Below are positions 8,682 to 16,074 of a stretch of 64,000 nucleotides of DNA, in pieces. Numbering within the stretch: the stretch's first letter is position 1; each line of letters starts with the position of its first letter. The stretch is from contig NZ_LRML01000008.1 of the NCBI RefSeq assembly GCF_001647285.1, positions 172,307-236,306 on the forward strand. Direction: 5' to 3'. The notes below the pieces were generated by a model. That model made no database searches. It was not told where the DNA came from and saw only the letters and a list, made by a program, of their open reading frames with translations. Both the position numbers and the translations under genes were made by a program. Origin of the DNA: Rufibacter roseus (lineage in GTDB: Bacteria; Bacteroidota; Bacteroidia; Cytophagales; Hymenobacteraceae).

Positions 8682-9506
8682 TTATTTTTTATAAATTATA
8701 TCCTTTGGGATAAATTTTTGTTTATTGAATTCTGCTATTGATTCTTCTATACCCTCTATTTGCTTAAATGCTTTGGGTTTATGTCCAGTTTTTAATGTCA
8801 AAAACTCTGTAAGAAATTTTTCTCCAAAAGTATTTACAAAAGAATAAAGTTCATCAGATACGATTGTCTCCCCTTGGTCATCCACTTTAGTATAGATTGG
8901 CACCCAAATAGTGTGGTCCAACTCGGAATCTTCTTTGTAAGTTGCTTGATTGATTGTTAAATAAATTATTACATCAAATGAAGACTCCTTGAATTTTCGT
9001 CCTATCAAGTCAGATATCACGGCAAGGAACCCTTGATTTGTAAAAAAATAATTTCCATCATTTATCAAGAATACAATTCCATTTGCGTTCTTTTTATTTA
9101 ATGTCTTTTTAGTTTCTTCTATTTGTTTGTTTGCTTTGTAAATGGCACGCTCGATTGTTTTAGATGCTCTTTCAATCATATCATCAATACACTTCTGAGG
9201 TAATTGATTACCTCTAAAAGTATATTCTTTCAGGTCTTCTCCTGTCATCAAACCATTTGCTATCCATTTTTCAAATAATTCCATTAAACGAGGAATATCT
9301 TCAGGCTCTGAAAAAATGTCTTTTTCAAATGTCTTTAATTCTGCAACAATTACTGGATGTTCAAAAAAGAAATCTGCATTCTGTCGGTCTGTTTTATAGC
9401 TTTCTAATTTTTCTACTACTGTACCGCCATAATATTCGACGTATTCTGAAAATAGACTTTCAACATCAGGAAAAAAAGGTCTGGTAAATTCTTGAGGTTC
9501 GTTCAT
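8682..9506 (-). CDS. Putative PD-(D/E)XK-like island protein
   Basis: A 274-residue soluble protein, not recognised as a named family. Residues 43-60 (NADFFFEHPVIVAELKTF) give Asp45 and Glu56-x-Lys58, the D...ExK pattern of PD-(D/E)XK nuclease folds, in a strand context of hydrophobic residues. A later strand set (GIVFLINDGNYFF, DVIIYLTINQ) is compatible with a restriction-endonuclease-like core, with a helical, Lys-rich segment (about 105-135) between. It stands alone between two attC-like palindromes, as a gene cassette would. A nuclease or defence role is inference. The low GC and the lack of a same-operon partner suit cassette cargo. Confidence 0.55.
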   Translation of the reverse strand: MNEPQEFTRPFFPDVESLFSEYVEYYGGTVVEKLESYKTDRQNADFFFEHPVIVAELKTFEKDIFSEPEDIPRLMELFEKWIANGLMTGEDLKEYTFRGNQLPQKCIDDMIERASKTIERAIYKANKQIEETKKTLNKKNANGIVFLINDGNYFFTNQGFLAVISDLIGRKFKESSFDVIIYLTINQATYKEDSELDHTIWVPIYTKVDDQGETIVSDELYSFVNTFGEKFLTEFLTLKTGHKPKAFKQIEGIEESIAEFNKQKFIPKDIIYKK

Positions 9507-9519
9507 ATAATTTCTGCTA

Positions 9520-9583
9520 ATGGTTAGGCTAAACGGCGGCGGAGACCGTCGTGAGATGCTGCCGTTTAGGTGTCGTTATACGA
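9520..9583 (-). repeat. attC-like palindrome 2
   Basis: It begins about 20 bp after the stop of the 9604-10425 gene (minus strand). Perfect 9-bp arms CTAAACGGC (9529-9537) and GCCGTTTAG (9561-9569) enclose a 23-nt GC-rich centre. The plus strand has GTTAGGC at 9523-9529 and GTTATAC at 9575-9581, both like the GTTRRRY core of integron recombination sites. Its sequence differs from sites 1 and 3 but its layout is the same. Confidence 0.6.
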
Positions 9584-9603
9584 TATTTTTTTTCAATAAC
9601 AAA

Positions 9604-10425
9604 TTAACTTCTCAAAAGGCGATTAGTCCAATTTGCATCAAGTGAACTAAGTCTGCTCTTTTTAATTCCAAGCCAGTTACTTCTTGAAAAGTATTCTGCT
9701 CTTAGTAAAAAGCGACTAAGCTTAATGGCTAATAATAATTTAGATAAGCCATTTATTCTGATTGTTTCAGAAAACACACGAGTTCTATTTAATTTGCCAG
9801 TAACTTTTTTTGAGTTTGCAGCACTCTGCATTTCATCAGGAGGTAAATCTTCTAATCGAGCTGCTTCCGCCCATAACAAGTCTATTAGAATTAGGCATCT
9901 TCTGCGAAGCCCGTCGTGGTATACAAGCCAATCCTGCATTTCATTTCTAATTGAGCTATGCTTTTCTGACTCTAATTCTGATGAGAAATAATGTTGGTAA
10001 CTTGGTTCTAGCAACTGCCTTAATGGTCTACTTTGTCGTAAAAAACCAGTCCCAAAAATTGGATATGTATCTGAAACGGTTAAATGACCCTGTAATATTC
10101 TGGTTGAAACTTCTCCTAAAAGGCCGAAAATATTTTGGACACTTTCAAGTGCCCAAATTGTTGGGGCTGAATAACTATGTTGGTCGGTAAGTTCTTTAAG
10201 TTTGCTTAATCTTTTATTATTAACTACTTGGTAATATTCTCCTTCAACTCTTCCTATAAAAATAACATTTCCCCAATAGGGCTTTAATTTATTCCAAAGT
10301 TGTCTGTATTCTGTAATTAATGCTATTCTTGTTTGACGTTTTTGAGATATAAGAACAAAAACCTGTGCAAGTCCAACAATTACTAATAATACGGTTGCTA
10401 AGGCAGTCAATGTAGCGTCACTCAT
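9604..10425 (-). CDS. Membrane-anchored hypothetical island protein
   Basis: A 273-residue protein with one N-terminal hydrophobic helix (residues 5-28, ALATVLLVIVGLAQVFVL) followed by a basic stretch (SQKRQTR), which predicts a cytoplasmic body tethered to the membrane. The rest is helical, with no recognised catalytic motif. It is flanked on both sides by attC-like palindromes, so it behaves as a single-gene cassette. Membrane-anchored single-gene cargo is common in defence and toxin cassettes, but nothing in this sequence shows that function. Start chosen at the ATG directly before the hydrophobic helix. Confidence 0.6.
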   Translation of the reverse strand: MSDATLTALATVLLVIVGLAQVFVLISQKRQTRIALITEYRQLWNKLKPYWGNVIFIGRVEGEYYQVVNNKRLSKLKELTDQHSYSAPTIWALESVQNIFGLLGEVSTRILQGHLTVSDTYPIFGTGFLRQSRPLRQLLEPSYQHYFSSELESEKHSSIRNEMQDWLVYHDGLRRRCLILIDLLWAEAARLEDLPPDEMQSAANSKKVTGKLNRTRVFSETIRINGLSKLLLAIKLSRFLLRAEYFSRSNWLGIKKSRLSSLDANWTNRLLRS

Positions 10426-10476
10426 TTGCTTATTCTATATTTTAGTAAGCTTTAATTATTTAAATACCGCATAATG

Positions 10477-10539
10477 GCCTAGTTAATGAGTCGTGCAAGA
10501 CCTTCGGCTGTAGCATGGCTTATACACCTTGTTATAGGC
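10477..10539 (-). repeat. attC-like palindrome 1
   Basis: It begins 8 bp after the stop of the 10548-11297 gene (minus strand). The outer arms GCCTA/TAGGC close a 63-bp imperfect palindrome that ends in GTTATAGGC on the plus strand. It shares a 23-bp segment with one mismatch with the site at 8630-8676. That two unrelated genes are followed by nearly the same palindrome is the main evidence for a cassette array. Confidence 0.6.
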
Positions 10540-10547
10540 TGTGCTTT

Positions 10548-11297
10548 TTATACGTACTTTATTAATTTTTCTGTTGTTAAATTAGCGAGTTCCCCGTTTT
10601 TAATTGTTATAAGAAAGCGGTAATTTATATTTCTAAAACAAACAACTTCTACGCCAGTCTTATTCTTGTTATAACTTTCAAGAAATAAACTTTCAGGTAG
10701 TATGTTGTATTCATTAGCAATTTTTTTTCTAATTTGTGTTGGCAACTTAAATCGCTGTATGCTGCTTTTAGGAAAGCCCAAGGATACTAATTTATCAATT
10801 ATCAAAACCGACATACTGGAGGCAATACCAATTAAATAATTATCCCAAAAACCAGTTGCACCCCATTCATATAAATATTCTGATTTAATAACAGTCTGCT
10901 GATAGTCATGTAGAAAATCTAAATCCTTTTCTGAATAGTGCCCAGCGACAGCATCATCTCCAATAATTAAATAATCTGGTTCATGGTCCGTTGTGAATAG
11001 ATTATCAATTAATTGTTCGTTAGTTACAAGTAAGTCTTGGCTCTGATAAATTAGTTCTTTGAAATAATCACCCTCTCTAAAAAAGTCTATTAATTCTATT
11101 ATTGTATAATTTTCAAAGTTGTAAGTTATAATTTGAATTCCTTCAATTGCCATTTGTCTACCTGCGTGGTGTAAGAAGTCTAAAACCCAACTCCTTTCCA
11201 TTTCTGTTTCAAAAACGATGCTTCCAAAATATATCTTGTCACTTGAATGTGAGGCCTTTTCGGTAAGTGTATAAATGTCTATCTTAAATTTATTCAT
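10548..11297 (-). CDS. Hypothetical island protein
   Basis: A 249-residue soluble protein, not recognised. It is acidic in the middle and has no signal peptide or membrane helix. Segments such as PDYLIIGDDAVAGHYSEKDLDFL look like alpha/beta strands but give no known motif. The C-terminal 70 residues (RFKLPTQIRKKIANEYN...) could be a small DNA- or protein-binding region. It is the first of the four cassette-like genes and is followed 8 bp after its stop by an attC-like palindrome. Nothing supports a specific function. Confidence 0.6.
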   Translation of the reverse strand: MNKFKIDIYTLTEKASHSSDKIYFGSIVFETEMERSWVLDFLHHAGRQMAIEGIQIITYNFENYTIIELIDFFREGDYFKELIYQSQDLLVTNEQLIDNLFTTDHEPDYLIIGDDAVAGHYSEKDLDFLHDYQQTVIKSEYLYEWGATGFWDNYLIGIASSMSVLIIDKLVSLGFPKSSIQRFKLPTQIRKKIANEYNILPESLFLESYNKNKTGVEVVCFRNINYRFLITIKNGELANLTTEKLIKYV

Positions 11298-11747
11298 ATT
11301 AGTTTGTAATCTTTAGCCTTGGATATTATTACTGGATAAACGGAGTTCGTTCCTGTTATTGGCACAATGCGCGGAAATTGCTTTGCCACTGGTTTCAATG
11401 TTTCTTTTTTGCGATTCGCCTAAACCAATTTTCAATGTAACGATTTATCCCTGCACCGCAAAATATCCTTCAAAATGGCTGTGAAAGGGTTTTTCTTAAG
11501 CCTTTTTTAAGTTGCTAATCCCAAAGGCACATGTTAAACATGGTTAACAAAGAAGCGGCTATCCGTTTATAAAAGTTATTGACCATATATCCCTGAATAG
11601 CCATACCTTCTAAATTTTTTAAATTTAAAAAAATCTGTTGTTATACCGTTTTTCTGAAAGGCTTGGTCACGTGCCCCTGTATGCAGTTGAAACACTCTGC
11701 AAAAACATTTCAAATAGGTTTTCCATCACTCTCCTTTAAAAACGGCA

Positions 11748-11776
11748 CTTAAACAGGTAGGGTAAAGCTGTTTAAG
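11748..11776. repeat. Inverted repeat with TAAACAGGT core
   Basis: CTTAAACAG (11748-11756) and CTGTTTAAG (11768-11776) are perfect 9-bp complements with an 11-nt spacer. TAAACAGGT (11750-11758) recurs at 11816-11824 in the next inverted repeat. Candidate operator or origin element. Confidence 0.55.
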
Positions 11777-11810
11777 GCGGTTTGACACACATACATATTG
11801 AAAAGAAAAC

Positions 11811-11836
11811 CTTAGGTAAACAGGTGTAAACCTAAG
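11811..11836. repeat. Second inverted repeat with TAAACAGGT core
   Basis: CTTAGGT (11811-11817) and ACCTAAG (11830-11836) are 7-bp complements with a 12-nt spacer containing AAACAGGTGT. It lies about 200 bp upstream of the polymerase-like gene. Confidence 0.5.
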
Positions 11837-12001
11837 AAGAACAGACTTCTCAAATGGCCTTTTCACCATTTAAATCAAACGGCAGGACAGTGTTTTGCAG
11901 GTATTCCTCTTGGATTTCCGTCGCAAAAGGTAAGTTCTACTTTTTTTTAAATCCCCTAAAAATACCTCCCCAAACCTACTTTCACTTGCACGAGTCGTGG
12001 G

Positions 12002-12009
12002 TATCTTTA
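12002..12009 (+). promoter_or_regulatory. Possible -7 box of polymerase-like gene
   Basis: TATCTTTA is one base from the Bacteroidota TAnnTTTG consensus, with TTTC about 18 bp upstream at the -33 position. It would place the start of transcription about 25 bp before the ATG at 12043. Confidence 0.3.
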
Positions 12010-12042
12010 CTGTACAATTAAATTTCATATCAAATACAGTAA

Positions 12043-13719
12043 ATGACATTGGAAAAGACCACTTCAGAGCCTCTAGTAGCCATACCAGAGAATTTCAACT
12101 TAAAAGAGTTTATAACAAAGAACAGTACAAACGGCATAAAGCCATTCAAGGAAAACATTTTATTGTATTTCATGGGTCTTCTCACCTCAGTGCCCTCACA
12201 GGACTTTGACCTTATCACGGAAAGCGGCTATGTGCGCCTTTCCTCTAAGCTTTTGCAGGGCATCGCGCACAACTACCTACAGTACATAGACTACATGGTG
12301 AAGTACCGCCTTATTGACCGCATGGAGCAGTATCAGAAGGCAGGAATGCAGACCATGAGGGGAGGCAAGGTGGTGACACTGGAAGGTAAGTGTATGGGCT
12401 ACCGCTTCATGCCCCACTACCAGACAAAGGTAAAGTATGTGGCCTTGAAAGACCAAAGCTTCATCAAACGCCTCTCCAGTAAGGCAGAGGCAAAGACGGA
12501 CGGGAAGGACGTTTACCCCTTCCTTCACCGTTGGCTAAATGACAAGAGGCTAAACATAGACATAGAGGGCGCTGAAAAGTTTTTCATGGTGAATCTGGGA
12601 ATAGAGGGCAATGCTTACCCAGAGCCAAACGCACGGATGAAGTTCAACGCCTACATGCACCCTCTGCGGATGCTAAGGGAAGGAAACGGCAACTTCACCT
12701 TTACCATTGACGAGACAGGCAGGAGACTTCACACCCCCTTCACCTACATGAAGCGAGAGGCAAAGCAGTTCATTACGTGGGGGAAGGACAAGAGGAAACT
12801 CGTTAGCCTAGATATCAAAAATTCCCAACCTTATCTTCTATTGGGTCTTTTAAGTGGCAGTTTGTACGGACTGGATAAAGAGTTTACAGGGGCGTTAAAT
12901 AATTTAAGAGAAACAAGGGCTGACTATCCTTCGCTTGCCGACCGAAAATTAAATTTAAAATCATTTAATAATTCCGCAAAGGCGTTTCTGGATAGAATTT
13001 CTATGTTAGACAATAGTTCCTCTTCTAACAGGGCTTCCTCTAAGTCTGTATCTATGTCCTTTACCACCCCTTTCTCTCTTAAATGCCTACACAGTGACTA
13101 CCAAAGCATCATAGGGCATGTCTTTCTAAGAAGTTCCTCTTCTATGTCTTCCAACATATCTTCTTCCATAATGTTAGTAGATATGTTCAGCAATGACATG
13201 AAAAACAATGATTCCAGTGTTCTAGAGGACATAATAAGATATCGTGAGGGGGTCACAGACGGTAGCTTTTACCCGAACCTGAGGAAGTGTTTTGAAGAGG
13301 AACTAGGGGTGCCCTACAGCAGCATGAGGGCTTTTAAAGATGAAGTTCTGGCCGTGCTTTACTCAAAGGTGAACGCGGGTGCCTACCTCAATGAAAGGAA
13401 GAGAATATTTGCCAAGCACTACCCCACAGTCATAGCCTTCCTTGACTTGTTGAAGGGGAAGAACTTCCTTGGTGAGAAAAGCTATACTTTGCCAGTGACC
13501 CTGTTGCAACGGTTAGAGTCGCACATGATGCTTGACAGGATTGGCAAGCGCATTGTATCGGAGAAATGTAATTGCCCCATGTTCTTCATCCATGACAACC
13601 TAGTTGTTTTGGAAGAATACGAGGAATTTGCCACGCGCATAATTAAAGAGGAAATGGAAAAGTGCATTGGGATTGCCCCAATGGTAAACGTAGAGCCTTG
13701 GGCAGGGAAGGAGCTTTAA
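12043..13719 (+). CDS. Putative superfamily A polymerase-like (TV-Pol type) island protein
   Basis: A 558-residue protein, the only plus-strand gene of the island. Three segments in order look like the palm motifs of superfamily A polymerases: LVSLDIKNSQPYLLLGLL (253-270, Asp257; motif A D-x-x-S-Q-type), FKDEVLAVLYSKVNAGAY (431-448, Lys432; motif B-like), LLQRLESHMM (487-496, a Q-x-x-E-type element), and FFIHDNLVV (514-522, His517-Asp518; motif C HD-type). This pattern, on a mobile element, matches the TV-Pol family described by Iyer, Abhiman and Aravind (2008), which was proposed to prime and extend DNA. Between motifs A and B is a serine-rich stretch (about 322-391) that may be an insertion. 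The N-terminal 250 residues are unassigned and could hold accessory or DNA-binding parts. Function is inference from motif order. A generic island replication protein is the main alternative. Confidence 0.55.
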   Translation: MTLEKTTSEPLVAIPENFNLKEFITKNSTNGIKPFKENILLYFMGLLTSVPSQDFDLITESGYVRLSSKLLQGIAHNYLQYIDYMVKYRLIDRMEQYQKAGMQTMRGGKVVTLEGKCMGYRFMPHYQTKVKYVALKDQSFIKRLSSKAEAKTDGKDVYPFLHRWLNDKRLNIDIEGAEKFFMVNLGIEGNAYPEPNARMKFNAYMHPLRMLREGNGNFTFTIDETGRRLHTPFTYMKREAKQFITWGKDKRKLVSLDIKNSQPYLLLGLLSGSLYGLDKEFTGALNNLRETRADYPSLADRKLNLKSFNNSAKAFLDRISMLDNSSSSNRASSKSVSMSFTTPFSLKCLHSDYQSIIGHVFLRSSSSMSSNISSSIMLVDMFSNDMKNNDSSVLEDIIRYREGVTDGSFYPNLRKCFEEELGVPYSSMRAFKDEVLAVLYSKVNAGAYLNERKRIFAKHYPTVIAFLDLLKGKNFLGEKSYTLPVTLLQRLESHMMLDRIGKRIVSEKCNCPMFFIHDNLVVLEEYEEFATRIIKEEMEKCIGIAPMVNVEPWAGKEL

Positions 13720-14069
13720 ACACTGTTTGTCAAAAGTATGAAAATAGCCTGTTTTAGCCTCTGTTTCTGTTTGACCCCACCGTAGGATTACTGAAGAAAG
13801 AAGTGCGCTAAAACAGGCTAATACAGGCTTAATTCAGGTATGTTTGAGGGTGCCCAATAGGTGTGCAGAACCTCTAAAATAAGCAGTAGCCTAGGCAGAT
13901 GGAAAGGATAGTTACGTTGGTGGAAAGTCAAGAATCTTTAAATATAAAATAACGCGTAATAGGCGTTACTAATCTTCCTTTGAATAAAGCTTACCGTTTG
14001 CTCACTTCACAAGAAACGATAGCATGACGAGGCTAAAACAGGGGCAAAACAGCAATCAATAACAGCGCC
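13720..14069. other. Intergenic region with a long-spacer inverted repeat
   Basis: No gene is seen. AGCCTGTTTTAG (13746-13757) and CTAAAACAGGCT (13808-13819) are perfect 12-bp complements 50 nt apart. The arms match the outer arms of the chromosomal palindrome family, but with a much longer centre. The rest shows no clear feature. Confidence 0.5.
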
Positions 14070-14537
14070 TTAGAACTGTGACAGCACCCAACCCGACTTC
14101 TTGGAAATGTAGGCTACCCCGTCTTCCAATTCAAGCTGAATTTTGGCAGGGTCTGTGTCTGGAACGTCTTTCAATGTGGCCTTTGTAAAAAGGGATTCAG
14201 AGTTCATCTTTTCACTGAGGCGCTTTTCTTCCACCGTCATTTCGCCGCCGTTTAAAAAATAGTAAGCCCTAATCATATCAATCACCTCTTCAACAAACTC
14301 TGCATAAGTGTATAGGTCTTCGTGGCCGTAGTAGTACGCCTCTAAATATAAGCCCTCTATGTCTAACAAGAAGTCTTCCTTGAATCGGTTGCGGCACCAC
14401 TGTAGCCACTGGTCTTCTGGATAATACCTTATTCTACTTTCACACCAGTAGATTGCCCCCTGCATTTCTGGAGATTGCCCCTCTGAAATCATATCCTTGA
14501 ATCTAGGCATTGGTTGCGGCTTAGGCTGTTTTTCCAT
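14070..14537 (-). CDS. Hypothetical island protein
   Basis: A 155-residue acidic, soluble protein, unrecognised, rich in aromatic residues (YYPEDQW, YLEAYYYGHEDLYTYAEF) and mostly helical in appearance. It has no signal peptide. It lies 26 bp downstream of the serine recombinase, on the same strand, so the two are probably co-transcribed. It may be a recombinase accessory protein or unrelated cargo; nothing in the sequence decides. Confidence 0.6.
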   Translation of the reverse strand: MEKQPKPQPMPRFKDMISEGQSPEMQGAIYWCESRIRYYPEDQWLQWCRNRFKEDFLLDIEGLYLEAYYYGHEDLYTYAEFVEEVIDMIRAYYFLNGGEMTVEEKRLSEKMNSESLFTKATLKDVPDTDPAKIQLELEDGVAYISKKSGWVLSQF

Positions 14538-14563
14538 GATTTTAAATTTAAATTATTGATGTT

Positions 14564-15199
14564 TTAGGCTTTTGCGGTGCTCATGGCCTTCTTCACCTTC
14601 TGCACTGTGGCTGTACTAACGCCGCATATCTTAGCCGCATTTCTCACACTCTGGCCTTTATGTATCTGCGCAACCACTGTCTTGTACTCTGCCAGAAGCG
14701 CATCATTGTTCTTTGTAGTGCCTTCCCTGCGGCCTAACTTAACGCCCTTTCTTCTGGCTTCATCTAGGCCTGAATTAATTCGCTCTATCAATGTCTCTTT
14801 TTCCATTCTCGCGAATTCCGAGAGAAGAGTAAGGAACATTTGCGACATTGAATTGGCCTTCCCGTCCGCGTTAAGGGTTTCAATCTGGTGGTTCATGATA
14901 AAAGTGGATACACCAGATTCTTTCAGAGCGTCAACCACCTTCAACACTTCTGTGGTATTTCGACCAAGCCTAGAGACCTCTGCTACCAGTACCTTCTTTA
15001 TTGCCCCATCCTTTGCCAATTTTAGTAAGTCAACAATGCCCTGCCTTTCCTCATTGGTCTTTGAGCCAGACACCTTCTCATTGATGGAGTCAACCACCTT
15101 ATAGCCCATGGAAGCGGCGTACTTTGTTAGGTCATTTATCTGTCTGTCAAAATCTTGGCTTGTCTTGCTTACTCTGGTGAAAATTGCTACTGGTGTCAT
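14564..15199 (-). CDS. Serine recombinase (resolvase/invertase family)
   Basis: A 211-residue serine recombinase of the small resolvase/invertase type. The catalytic domain (about 1-140) starts with IFTRVSKTSQ, with nucleophile Ser11. It continues with the VAEVSRLGRNTTEVL arginine motif (active-site Arg) and MFLTLLSEFARMEKE before the long E helix. A C-terminal helix-turn-helix of Hin/resolvase type (about 165-205, VRNAAKICGVSTATVQKV) binds DNA. It lacks the long C-terminal domain of large serine integrases, so it probably resolves or inverts DNA at a nearby site rather than integrating the island. The gene's upstream region contains repeats suited to such a site (15238-15344). It is transcribed toward the unknown 14070 gene. 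Confidence 0.92.
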   Translation of the reverse strand: MTPVAIFTRVSKTSQDFDRQINDLTKYAASMGYKVVDSINEKVSGSKTNEERQGIVDLLKLAKDGAIKKVLVAEVSRLGRNTTEVLKVVDALKESGVSTFIMNHQIETLNADGKANSMSQMFLTLLSEFARMEKETLIERINSGLDEARRKGVKLGRREGTTKNNDALLAEYKTVVAQIHKGQSVRNAAKICGVSTATVQKVKKAMSTAKA

Positions 15200-15223
15200 T
15201 GTCTTTCGTACTGTTCAGAAGGA

Positions 15224-15231
15224 CAAACTTA
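15224..15231 (-). promoter_or_regulatory. Probable -7 box of serine recombinase gene
   Basis: The minus strand reads TAAGTTTG, an exact TAnnTTTG match, with CTTG about 20 bp upstream. It overlaps the edge of the res-like repeats, so recombinase binding could repress its own promoter, as is known for resolvases. Confidence 0.45.
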
Positions 15232-15237
15232 TAAAAG

Positions 15238-15344
15238 TGTATCAAATAAAACAAGTGATTATTGTGATACATTAAATGGACACTGGATAGTGCTTAGAGG
15301 TGCTTGAAATAAGGGGTAAAAGGGGGAATGATTATTTTGATACA
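15238..15344. promoter_or_regulatory. Candidate recombination (res-like) site
   Basis: TGTATCA (15238-15244) and TGATACA (15265-15271) form a 34-bp inverted element, the usual size of a serine-recombinase subsite. GATTATT[G/T]TGATACA then occurs twice in direct orientation, near 15257-15271 and 15329-15344. The position directly upstream of the recombinase gene fits a multi-subsite res region. Confidence 0.5.
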
Positions 15345-15423
15345 GTTAGTGTGGATTTATGTTCTCCCTAAACTACCGTGAATGACTTTCACAGATATTA
15401 TAATAAGCTACTTAAAAGCTAAA

Positions 15424-16074
15424 TTAACGTTTCTTTTTACTCTTCAAAAAAGTAGATGCTTCCTTTTCTATCTCTTCTATAGTTTTACTACGACCTGAAA
15501 GCATCCACTTATCTAGTTCTTCTCTGCGGAAGAAAAGTTTGTTGCCTAATGGGTTATAATGAGGTATTTTATTAGAGGAAGTTAGTTTGTATAGATATGA
15601 TACTGAATAACTTGTGTGAGTTGCGGCTTCTTCAATGGTTAGAATTTCTTTTTGTAGGATTACGGACTTTTCTAACGCTTTTTCAATGTTTGCTAACCTT
15701 TCAGAGTCGTTGCTAATAGTTGGAAGGATTTTTAGCTGTTCTTCCCAAAAGGATATTGTTTGAGGCAAAGTTTTCTGGATAGCTAATAAGGATTTTTCCT
15801 TTTCACCTAACCATTCTGTCCACAATTTGTGACCTATAACATTATCTTCTGTTCCATCATGGAATTTAGAAAGACCAAATTGCTCATTTGCAATGCTTTG
15901 CATGAAGTAATTTACCCCTAAAGTTTGTAGCTTGTGGTTTGCGTATTTTAGCAGTGATAGCTTTTCAGGCATTTGTGTTTCTGCAATACCTTCATTGAAA
16001 GTTTCTTCAACATGTTCGCTTAAAAACACTTTCCAAAGAAAGGTGCTAAAATGCTTTTCAATGTTCGGATTCAT
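15424..16074 (-). CDS. Helix-turn-helix excisionase-like protein
   Basis: A 216-residue protein whose C-terminal 65 residues form a MerR/excisionase-type winged helix (ILTIEEAATHTSYSVSYLYKL, then the wing NKLFFRREELDKWM), the usual Bacteroidota helix-turn-helix domain 17 found next to mobile-element integrases. The N-terminal 130 residues are helical and unassigned. Its start overlaps the integrase stop by 1 bp (TAATG arrangement), so the two are translationally coupled and it probably controls or assists excision. A role as a directionality factor is inferred from position and domain. Confidence 0.8.
   Translation of the reverse strand: MNPNIEKHFSTFLWKVFLSEHVEETFNEGIAETQMPEKLSLLKYANHKLQTLGVNYFMQSIANEQFGLSKFHDGTEDNVIGHKLWTEWLGEKEKSLLAIQKTLPQTISFWEEQLKILPTISNDSERLANIEKALEKSVILQKEILTIEEAATHTSYSVSYLYKLTSSNKIPHYNPLGNKLFFRREELDKWMLSGRSKTIEEIEKEASTFLKSKKKR

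Larger units (their letters stand above)
11298..12042. other. Long non-coding region upstream of the polymerase-like gene
   Basis: No gene is seen over 745 bp. The region holds an AT-rich A/T tract near 11610-11635, two inverted repeats sharing TAAACAGGT (11748-11776 and 11811-11836), and a possible promoter near 12002. The arrangement before a replication-type gene makes it a candidate origin or control region for the island. Confidence 0.45.

Noticed and set aside
9529..9569. Terminator instead of recombination site between the two cassette genes
   Set aside because: The arms are 9 bp perfect but the centre is 23 nt and no T-run follows, and two other gaps have the same layout at the same distance from a stop codon.
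10477..10539. Classical integron attC with full RYYYAAC/GTTRRRY ends
   Set aside because: The ends match the consensus only in part and no IntI is visible in the window, so I describe the sites as attC-like only.
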